Virus record (IMG/VR): IMGVR_UViG_3300028283_000501 | Span: 1 to 27,313 of that record | Reading direction: 5' to 3' (one strand) | Source of the DNA: a virus | Length of the DNA stretch: 27,313 nucleotides | Shown: in pieces, positions 22,758-27,313 of the stretch | How the letters are laid out: each line of letters starts with the position of its first letter | How positions within the stretch are numbered: position 1 is the first letter of the stretch | Made by a program: the position numbers and the translations under genes | The notes under the pieces: generated by a model | Told to the model about the DNA's origin: nothing | Seen by the model: the letters and a program-made list of their open reading frames with translations, nothing else | Database searches by the model: none

Positions 22758-23546
22758 ATGAGTTTTGTTAAAACATACGAAGAGTGGAAATTTGGTGACG
22801 CTAATAATGAAGATTTACCAGCAGAAAATGTTGATAAATTTGCTAGACACAACCCCATTAAAGTACACCCAGAAGCAGAAAAAACTTTAATCTTCACACC
22901 CGAAGACGAAGAAGGATACCCATTTAAAATAGACGATAGGACACACGGTATCGAAAGTCACGCTATCAAACATCTATACGAGTTCAAACCAAAATTATTC
23001 TCAGAATATATAGAAAAATCTAGAGACATTCTAATGCCTTATATAGATGAACAAATGAAGATTCTGGATAATAGAGGATATATAATTGACGACATTACTG
23101 AATACGAAGATATAGAAGAAATGAACCCTTATTATATAATAAATGCTTTAGACTTCATCAACGATAAAACATATAAGAACGAAGAACTTACAGAAGTAGA
23201 AGAAAAACTTATAAAATTAGTTATATCACCAATCACAGATGAGTACTGGAGATTAATAAACTGGATATTTAAAAACGCTGTTAGAGTTCAAGATTATAGA
23301 AAAGATATGGGTAATAAACCAGTATATTATACAGTATCATGGAAAGCTGGTAATCAGATGCTTAACTATTACGATCCAAATACAAAAGGGTTAATGGGAA
23401 TTACAACAGATAAGTTAAGAGTGAACACTTTATTTAAGATCACAAATAATACTATTTATGAGTATTATAGAAATTTAAAAGAGGGTAGTAAGAAGCCAAT
23501 ACCAAATTCAGAAATTTTAGGTTTTCTCAGAACATACGGTAAATAA
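22758..23546 (+). CDS. Unknown phage protein (262 aa)
   Basis: This 262-residue protein opens with MSFVKTYEEWKFGDANNEDLP. It has a charged middle part with DDRTHGIESHAIKHLYEFKPKLF, a long helical region rich in E, D and I, and a C-terminal segment VYYTVSWKAGNQMLNYYDPNTKGLMGITTDKLRVNTLFKI. The combination of a His-containing helix (HGIESHAIKH) and a late beta region with W-x-x-G and TLFK is reminiscent of small phage RNase-like folds, but this is weak and I do not assign a function. It has its own promoter motif and lies 50 bp before the clamp loader gene. Confidence 0.6.
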   Translation: MSFVKTYEEWKFGDANNEDLPAENVDKFARHNPIKVHPEAEKTLIFTPEDEEGYPFKIDDRTHGIESHAIKHLYEFKPKLFSEYIEKSRDILMPYIDEQMKILDNRGYIIDDITEYEDIEEMNPYYIINALDFINDKTYKNEELTEVEEKLIKLVISPITDEYWRLINWIFKNAVRVQDYRKDMGNKPVYYTVSWKAGNQMLNYYDPNTKGLMGITTDKLRVNTLFKITNNTIYEYYRNLKEGSKKPIPNSEILGFLRTYGK

Positions 23547-23596
23547 TTAAACCTTTCACTATTTTTTTGATAAAATATAAAAAATAATGAACTGTT

Positions 23597-24544
23597 ATGT
23601 CTGTTAAAAATCAATTATTTTGGAGAAAATATCGTCCAAAGACCTTAAATAATTTAGTCTTATTACCTAGAATTAGAAAAGTAATAGAAAATGGAATTCA
23701 ACAAGACCTCATCCTACATGGTCATCCAGGTACTGGTAAATCTACTTTAGCTGAAATTTTACTTAAAGATAAGCATTTTATAAAGATTAATGCTTCTATG
23801 GAAAATGGTATTGATACTCTTAGAGATAAGATATTAGATTTCTGTGAAACAATGCCTAGTCCTTTTGTTAAATCAACTGATAAAATGAAATACGTTTATC
23901 TTGAAGAGTTTGATAAAGTCACAAACAATTTCCAAGACGGTTTTAAAGCGTTCGTTGAAAACTACGACGAAAGAGTTAGATTCATTATATCTATGAACGA
24001 TATAACAAACGTCATACCAGCTTTGATATCAAGGTTTACAAGAATATCTTTTAATCCTTCCAACGATGAAGAAAAGAATTATCTATTAAGTAACTATCAC
24101 AAGTACCTATTAAGTGTATCTAAACATTCTAAAATGGATGTGGATGATACTGTATTAAAGAGAATAATAAGTACAAATTTTCCAGATCTTAGGGCTTCAG
24201 TTCAACAGTTACAAACAATGCAAATAACTGGCAGTGAGGACGAAATGGCTAGTGGTGATTATAGTGACGTCATAGGATATATGATGAATGGTGATAATAA
24301 CTTCTCAGATAATTTTTATTTTGTAATGGATAATTGGGTTAATCAACCAAAAGATTTACTTGATATTCTTGGAAGACCTTTATATTATCATTTACTTAGA
24401 AACAATCAAAGTATAATCGACGAGAAAGGTTTTATGTTGTTAGAACTAACAAAGAAATATAACGCTGAATTTGAGATAACTACTGACCCACCTCTTCATG
24501 TATTCTCACTTATTTGTGATATGAAAGCAATTTTAAACGGATGA
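23597..24544 (+). CDS. Sliding clamp loader large subunit, gp44-like
   Basis: This 315-residue AAA+ ATPase opens the sliding clamp for the phage DNA polymerase. It starts FWRKYRPKTLNNLV, the usual beginning of clamp loaders. Walker A is HGHPGTGKST (41-50) and Walker B is YLEEFD (101-106, with E in place of the classical DE box order). Sensor 1 is FIISMND and the Arg-finger region is ALISRF. The C-terminal collar (about 220-315) is helical. The start at 23597 was chosen over the ATG at 23587, which gives only six codons. The last codon overlaps the next gene (ATGA). Confidence 0.85.
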   Translation: MSVKNQLFWRKYRPKTLNNLVLLPRIRKVIENGIQQDLILHGHPGTGKSTLAEILLKDKHFIKINASMENGIDTLRDKILDFCETMPSPFVKSTDKMKYVYLEEFDKVTNNFQDGFKAFVENYDERVRFIISMNDITNVIPALISRFTRISFNPSNDEEKNYLLSNYHKYLLSVSKHSKMDVDDTVLKRIISTNFPDLRASVQQLQTMQITGSEDEMASGDYSDVIGYMMNGDNNFSDNFYFVMDNWVNQPKDLLDILGRPLYYHLLRNNQSIIDEKGFMLLELTKKYNAEFEITTDPPLHVFSLICDMKAILNG

Positions 24545-24837
24545 AAGAAGTATATTATAAAATGGGAGAGTTCTCAGTTGACGTAATGCCAGACGCTACA
24601 CCAATTGAACATTTATTGAAATTAAAACACGAAGCCCAAGAAGCAATTGATGAACCAGGTGATATCGTAGAATACGCAGATTGTCTATTGGCTTTATACG
24701 CAGCGGCTTATAAATCAGGATTTACTTACGAAGAATTAAGAAAGGCTGGTGAAGAAAAGATAGAAGTTTTAAAGACACGAAAGTGGAGACGAATAGAAGA
24801 CGGTACTTATCAGCACATAAAAAAAGAGGACTTATAG
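24541..24837 (+). CDS. MazG-like / DUF550-type nucleotide pyrophosphohydrolase
   Basis: This 98-residue all-helical protein has HEAQEAIDEPGDIVEYADCLLALYAAAYKSG. The ExxE...ExxD metal-binding pattern is that of the MazG-like NTP pyrophosphohydrolases. KAGEEKIEVLKTRKW at the C-terminus is typical of the DUF550 subgroup. It would hydrolyse (d)NTPs, changing the nucleotide pool or countering (p)ppGpp-type signals. It starts at the ATGA overlap with the clamp loader, so they are translated together. A strong terminator overlaps its stop codon. Confidence 0.75.
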   Translation: MKEVYYKMGEFSVDVMPDATPIEHLLKLKHEAQEAIDEPGDIVEYADCLLALYAAAYKSGFTYEELRKAGEEKIEVLKTRKWRRIEDGTYQHIKKEDL

Positions 24838-24849
24838 TCCTCTTTTTTT
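24821..24849. terminator. Bidirectional rho-independent terminator
   Basis: AAAAAGAGGAC-ttata-GTCCTCTTTTTTT forms an 11-bp stem ending in a T-run on both strands. It includes the stop codon of the MazG-like gene and ends 19 bp before the convergent minus-strand gene at 24868. Confidence 0.9.
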
Positions 24850-24867
24850 ATTTTAATCTAAATGTCT

Positions 24868-25314
24868 TTAGAAATTAATAGCTATTCCAACATTTTGTTT
24901 AGATGGAGTTAGGGTGATGTTTTTGCTTCGATTCACTAAAACTGCAGCTTTACCGAAGTTAACACCAGCTAGAATGAATTCAATTCCACCTAATACAACA
25001 CAAGTTACACCAGTATAAAATCTCCAAGTGTTTGGATAATTAACGTAGGGGCTTGGTTGATAAGCCAAGAACAAAGCTCCTGTGCCACCTAACAAAAACC
25101 CCCAAGCTAAATCTAGACCACCTTGTTTCCTAAGTTTACGTGCTTGTTCATTCAAGTCGTAATAACTTTGAGAATGTTGCTGCTGTTGAGGAGGATTACT
25201 TCTCAAATCAAGATTTTGACTTGGTTGAGTTGGATTAATAGGATCGTTAACACCTTGAGTGAATCCTATTAAACTTGTTAAAAATAACGCGATAATCAAT
25301 AATAATTTTTTCAT
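24868..25314 (-). CDS. Secreted/outer-membrane-type protein with signal peptide
   Basis: The 148-residue precursor starts MKKLLLIIALFLTSLIGFTQG, a clear Bacteroidota-style signal peptide cut after about residue 19. A Q/P-rich segment follows (PTQPSQNLDLRSNPPQQQQHS). Then come a helix with LNEQARKLRKQGG, two hydrophobic segments (LAWGFLLGGTGALFLAY and FYTGVTCVVLGGIEFILAGVNFGKAAVLV) and an ending VGIAINF. The two long hydrophobic stretches could be membrane helices. Small proteins of this kind are common in Bacteroidota cells and their phages. A role in altering the host envelope is plausible but not shown. It lies 15 bp downstream of the 25330-25794 gene and shares its promoter. Confidence 0.7.
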   Translation of the reverse strand: MKKLLLIIALFLTSLIGFTQGVNDPINPTQPSQNLDLRSNPPQQQQHSQSYYDLNEQARKLRKQGGLDLAWGFLLGGTGALFLAYQPSPYVNYPNTWRFYTGVTCVVLGGIEFILAGVNFGKAAVLVNRSKNITLTPSKQNVGIAINF

Positions 25315-25329
25315 AATTTTTAATTTTTT

Positions 25330-25794
25330 TTATTCATGAAGTATCATAAGACCCCAATGACAACCAGACCAACCAGGTGCAAATTTGTAACATTTAACAA
25401 TGAATTTATACCAACCAGACGATGTTGGTTGGAAATCAACTATTGCTGTGGATTCAGTTTTAGTGTCTTTAATTACAAGTTGATAGGTGCCATCAGACAT
25501 TCTTTTCCATACTTCAATATCCATATCTTCAGCTTTACCACTTTCACCGATAAGATAAGCTCTATAAGTATAACCATAAGTTAATACTCTAAAACATTCT
25601 TTTGGCTCAGATTTAATAATATCAAATTCAAGATGAACTATCTCATACCCTTTTGTGGTTTCAACTAAATCAATAGCTTCCCACATAGTTTTAACGATTG
25701 GTTTCATACTCTTGGAATCGTATTCATTAAACCCCTGTGAATAAGAGACTAAAGACGCGAATAAGATTGCAATAACACATAATAATTTTTTCAT
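25330..25794 (-). CDS. Secreted protein with signal peptide (154 aa)
   Basis: The precursor starts MKKLLCVIAILFASLVSYSQG, a signal peptide nearly matching that of its downstream neighbour; the first codons are also almost identical in DNA. The mature part is beta-rich with IVHLEFDIIKSEPKECFRVLTYGYTYRAYLIGES, then TAIVDFQPTSSGWYKFIVKCYKF, a pattern like small immunoglobulin-like or periplasmic beta sandwiches (compare SGWYKFxVxxxxF). Two cysteines remain near the end (KCYKFAPGWSGCHW) and might form a disulfide. No function is known to me. A complete host-type promoter lies just upstream. Confidence 0.7.
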   Translation of the reverse strand: MKKLLCVIAILFASLVSYSQGFNEYDSKSMKPIVKTMWEAIDLVETTKGYEIVHLEFDIIKSEPKECFRVLTYGYTYRAYLIGESGKAEDMDIEVWKRMSDGTYQLVIKDTKTESTAIVDFQPTSSGWYKFIVKCYKFAPGWSGCHWGLMILHE

Positions 25795-25824
25795 AAGCGT
25801 TTTTCTTTTCTTTTTTATATGTTA

Positions 25825-25856
25825 CAAAAATAATTTTGTTTAATTTTTAGCACAAA
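25825..25856 (-). promoter_or_regulatory. Bacteroidota-type promoter TTTG-N20-TATTTTTG
   Basis: On the minus strand a TTTG (25853-25856) and a perfect TAnnTTTG box (TATTTTTG, 25825-25832) are spaced by exactly 20 bases, the usual spacing of Bacteroidota primary-sigma promoters. It is about 30 bp upstream of the secreted protein gene. The -33 box overlaps the terminator hairpin of the upstream gene remnant. Confidence 0.7.
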
Positions 25857-25880
25857 AAAGGGGTAAATAACCCCTTTTCT
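25854..25880 (-). terminator. Rho-independent terminator of the broken gene
   Basis: AAAAGGGGT-aaata-ACCCCTTTT with T-runs on both strands lies directly after the stop codon (25881-25883) of the gene remnant. It separates that remnant from the secreted protein promoter. Confidence 0.8.
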
Positions 25881-25958
25881 TTATTTCTTTATCAACTGTG
25901 CGTCAATGAAATCTAAATCCACTAATACTCTTTTAGTTTCCACTTTCTTATCTTTGTA
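25881..25958 (-). pseudogene. 3' end of a broken minus-strand gene
   Basis: The frame reads YKDKKVETKRVLVDLDFIDAQLIKK and then a stop codon directly before a terminator, so it looks like a genuine gene end. There is no start codon, and a stop codon (25959-25961) sits immediately upstream. In another frame, an open stretch without a start codon (25922-26044) reads RETYYLPPKKTIPEPDRLLTKLLKERDT and would join the remnant after a one-base shift near 25956. Either this is one frameshifted gene or two unrelated sequences are fused here. Confidence 0.5.
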
Positions 25959-25995
25959 TCACGTTCTTTGAGTAATTTTGTCAGTAGCCGATCCG

Positions 25996-26017
25996 GTTCC
26001 GGGATCGTCTTTTTAGG
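25996..26017 (+). terminator. GC-rich hairpin followed by T-run
   Basis: CGATCC-ggttccg-GGATCG (near 25990-26008) followed by TCTTTTT resembles a rho-independent terminator on the plus strand. It is much more GC-rich than the phage sequence to the left. Coordinates are approximate. Confidence 0.4.
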
Positions 26018-26104
26018 CGGGAGATAATAAGTTTCGCGGACTAATTATAAAATACTGATTCACAGTAATTTGTTAGAATTTAACATTTTTTAACAATTTA
26101 GTTC

Positions 26105-26134
26105 TTGACATTTGGTTTTTTTGCCTTATCTTAG
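26105..26134 (+). promoter_or_regulatory. Bacteroidota-type promoter upstream of the cassettes
   Basis: TTGACA (26105-26110) and TATCTTAG (26127-26134, one mismatch to TAnnTTTG) are spaced as TTG-N19-box. It points towards the cassette genes and could be the cassette promoter (Pc) of an integron. The remaining 130 bp up to the cassette start hold only a short reading frame. Confidence 0.5.
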
Positions 26135-26151
26135 CAGAAAAATTAAAGGCT

Positions 26152-26184
26152 ATGAAAATATTTAACATCATGTATGGGATTTAA
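26152..26184 (+). CDS. Possible 10-codon leader peptide (MKIFNIMYGI)
   Basis: A short frame starts 18 bp after the promoter box, in the context aaaggctATGAAAAT. It may be a leader peptide between promoter and first cassette, or the start of a gene broken by cassette insertion. It is too short to judge by sequence. Confidence 0.2.
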   Translation: MKIFNIMYGI

Positions 26185-26271
26185 AAGCAGTAACCTATCC
26201 ACATACATTGAACTAAATTAAAGGTACAACTGCACAATTTGGCACAAACACCCATATATTTTTTATTGTGT

Positions 26272-26280
26272 GTTATGCGC
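26272..26280 (+). other. Integron-like recombination core site at the start of cassette 1
   Basis: GTTATGCGC at the start of the cassette is the exact reverse complement of GCGCATAAC at 26532-26540. With flanks, TTGT(CA/TT)GCGCATAAC matches at 13 of 15 positions. In integrons the first bases of a cassette and the left end of its own attC are complementary, because they pair in the circular cassette. Cleavage would fall between G26272 and T26273. Confidence 0.6.
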
Positions 26281-26296
26281 TGACAATTATTGAATT

Positions 26297-26539
26297 ATGA
26301 AAGAAACACAATTTAAAGTATTAATGCACACAGGACAGTATGTAGATACTAATTTACTTGAAAAGGGTATTTATTCAACATCTCGACCAACATTATACGG
26401 CAAGGATGCAACGATTGAACTATTAGAACAACAAGGCAAAACAATGAAGGATATGACAGGTGAATTATTCATATCTGAAAAATGGTTTGAAAATTTACGA
26501 CTATGTAAATTAGTGGACGTTTCCCTTGTTTGCGCATAA
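26297..26539 (+). CDS. Cassette-borne protein of unknown function (80 aa)
   Basis: This 80-residue protein, MKETQFKVLMHTGQYVDTNLL...SEKWFENLRLCKLVDVSLVCA, has no recognised family. It fills the cassette from 17 bp after the core site, and its stop codon (TAA) lies inside the left end of the attC-like site (GCGCATAAC), as is common for integron cassettes. There is no Shine-Dalgarno sequence. It was probably expressed from the promoter at 26105 or from within the cassette. Confidence 0.6.
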   Translation: MKETQFKVLMHTGQYVDTNLLEKGIYSTSRPTLYGKDATIELLEQQGKTMKDMTGELFISEKWFENLRLCKLVDVSLVCA

Positions 26540-26626
26540 CGAGATGCAGCTACCCGAAGGCTGCCAGACAAATGACCGATTGAAACAAATAATTAGCAGC
26601 AGCTTGCGGGTAGGTGCTGTTAGCAA
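26532..26626 (+). other. attC-like site of integron cassette 1
   Basis: The site is a 95-bp imperfect inverted repeat. The left arm TAAC...CTACCCGAAGGCTGC (26537 onward) pairs with the right arm GCAGCTTGCGGGTAGG...GTTA (to 26622), leaving a few unpaired bases, and the middle forms a variable loop. It ends GTTAGCAA, the expected cut-and-join position (G26619/T26620) at which the next cassette begins. The terminal core boxes deviate slightly from the RYYYAAC/GTTRRRY consensus. Confidence 0.6.
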
Positions 26627-26663
26627 ATCGTTTAAAAATAATGCTTATAAACTCAAAAACAAA

Positions 26664-26915
26664 ATGAGTTGCTACAATAAAAGGACATGGATAAATAAAG
26701 TCACATCACCATCGACAGGGAGCGTGGTAGCATTTAATGGTGATGTTAAGTATAGCGACGGAAATGAGCGTACTACCTTTTTAGAAATATCAGATTGCTA
26801 CCATACAGTACGGATCATTAGGAATACCGAAAACATAGATGATTTTATAGATAAAATGAAATTATTGAAATCTGAAATAGAATTGTTTATTAATCATTTA
26901 GAAAAAACAAAATGA
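26664..26915 (+). CDS. Cassette-borne protein of unknown function (83 aa)
   Basis: The frame is open from 26526, but the part before 26664 lies within the attC-like site, so ATG 26664 (MSCYNKRTWINKV) is the better start. The protein has a beta-rich N-terminal half (GSVVAFNGDVKYSDGNERTTFLEISD, YHTVRIIR) and a C-terminal helix (DDFIDKMKLLKSEIELFINHLEK). I do not recognise it. Its stop codon overlaps the start of the next gene (ATGA), so the two are translated together in one cassette. Confidence 0.6.
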   Translation: MSCYNKRTWINKVTSPSTGSVVAFNGDVKYSDGNERTTFLEISDCYHTVRIIRNTENIDDFIDKMKLLKSEIELFINHLEKTK

Positions 26916-27313
26916 TAAACGTATTAAGTATTAAAGAAATAAAAGCAGGGAGTATTGTTACACGGGTATGCCCTGCCAATGGTTATTCCGGGGATGGGTC
27001 TTATGTCGGAATGAAATTGGAGCTGATTGGGATAAATAAAACTAAAATTATCCTAAAGAGTTTAGAAGATAAAGATCGGAGAGTAATCCGTCTCTCTCTG
27101 AAAGATTTACAATACGGATGGAGAAAATACGAATTAGCTGGTGACAAAAAATATGATATTACTCCCCATAATGGACGGAAAGGACAATTAAGAGTCCAAT
27201 ATGTTTATTTAGGAATTGAATTGGATAATCTAAGGGGAGGCGATCTTGATGATAAGTTTGGCGATTACCTAACTATATGCCGTTATCTTGAGAGTATTAA
27301 CTGTAATGTATAG
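26912..27313 (+). CDS. Cassette-borne protein of unknown function (133 aa)
   Basis: This 133-residue protein (MINVLSIKEIKAGSIVTRVCPANGYSGDGSYVGMKLELIGINKTKIILKS...) looks like a small beta-barrel domain followed by a mixed region, with GWRKYELAGDKKYDITPHNG and a final helix. It starts within the stop codon of the 83-aa gene. The pair could be a two-gene functional unit such as toxin-antitoxin or defence, but neither partner shows a diagnostic motif. Sequence use is less AT-rich than in the phage part. Confidence 0.55.
   Translation: MINVLSIKEIKAGSIVTRVCPANGYSGDGSYVGMKLELIGINKTKIILKSLEDKDRRVIRLSLKDLQYGWRKYELAGDKKYDITPHNGRKGQLRVQYVYLGIELDNLRGGDLDDKFGDYLTICRYLESINCNV

Noticed and set aside
25336-25584. 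Plus-strand frame antisense to the secreted protein gene
   Set aside because: The opposite strand has a signal peptide and a perfect upstream promoter; this frame has neither.
25922-26044. Remnant of an integron integrase left of the cassettes
   Set aside because: The open frame RETYYLPPKKTIPEPDRLL... has none of the tyrosine-recombinase motifs and no start codon.
26371-26571. Minus-strand frame across cassette 1 gene and attC-like site
   Set aside because: It runs through the structured recombination site and is antisense to the better-supported cassette gene.
26526-26663. Extended N-terminus of the 83-aa cassette protein (MFAHNEMQLPEG...)
   Set aside because: This part is the attC-like recombination site itself; the start at 26664 just after it fits cassette structure better.

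Overview
The window is a very AT-rich stretch of a T4-like (contractile-tailed, myovirus-type) phage genome that probably infects a member of the Bacteroidota. At its right end it is joined to about 1.3 kb that looks like bacterial integron gene cassettes. The phage assignment rests on a cluster of recognisable families: terminase large subunit (gp17-like), DnaB/gp41-like helicase, UvsX/RecA-like recombinase, gp44-like clamp loader, a class II ribonucleotide reductase (NrdJ), and a baseplate module with gp53-, gp27/gpD- and gp5-like proteins. The Bacteroidota assignment rests on TAnnTTTG-type promoter boxes, start codons without Shine-Dalgarno sequences, and small secreted proteins with typical MKKLLL...FTQG leaders. 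No tRNA, rRNA or CRISPR array was seen.

Layout. 1-546 (minus): N-terminal piece of the terminase, broken inside its Walker A motif by the start of an intein. 746-1489: an acidic protein of unknown function. 1553-7480: nrdJ, carrying three inteins at active-site positions. The first has a LAGLIDADG endonuclease, the second is a mini-intein, and the third is split into separate genes with a Vsr-like homing endonuclease gene between the halves. 7515-12022 (minus): two unknown proteins, a membrane-anchored protein, DUF4186, replicative helicase and UvsX; an exact 48-bp tandem duplication lies upstream of the helicase. 12159-22726 (plus): tail and baseplate proteins, interrupted by a TnpB insertion element at about 14761-16156. 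22758-24837: an unknown protein, the clamp loader and a MazG-like protein. 24868-25794 (minus): two secreted proteins behind a host-type promoter. 25881-26045: broken reading frames that mark a junction. 26100-27313: a host-type promoter, a complete integron-like cassette with an attC-like site, and the start of a second cassette.

How the parts work together. DNA replication, recombination and nucleotide supply (helicase, UvsX, clamp loader, NrdJ, MazG-like) are interleaved with tail assembly, as in other T4-like phages. Many plus-strand genes or operons start just after a TTTAATATATAAAA motif, which I interpret as this phage's late promoter. The most notable biology is the density of selfish elements in essential genes: four inteins (two of them apparently split), two intein-associated endonucleases of different families, and an intact TnpB. 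Producing NrdJ requires two cis-splicing events and one trans-splicing event.
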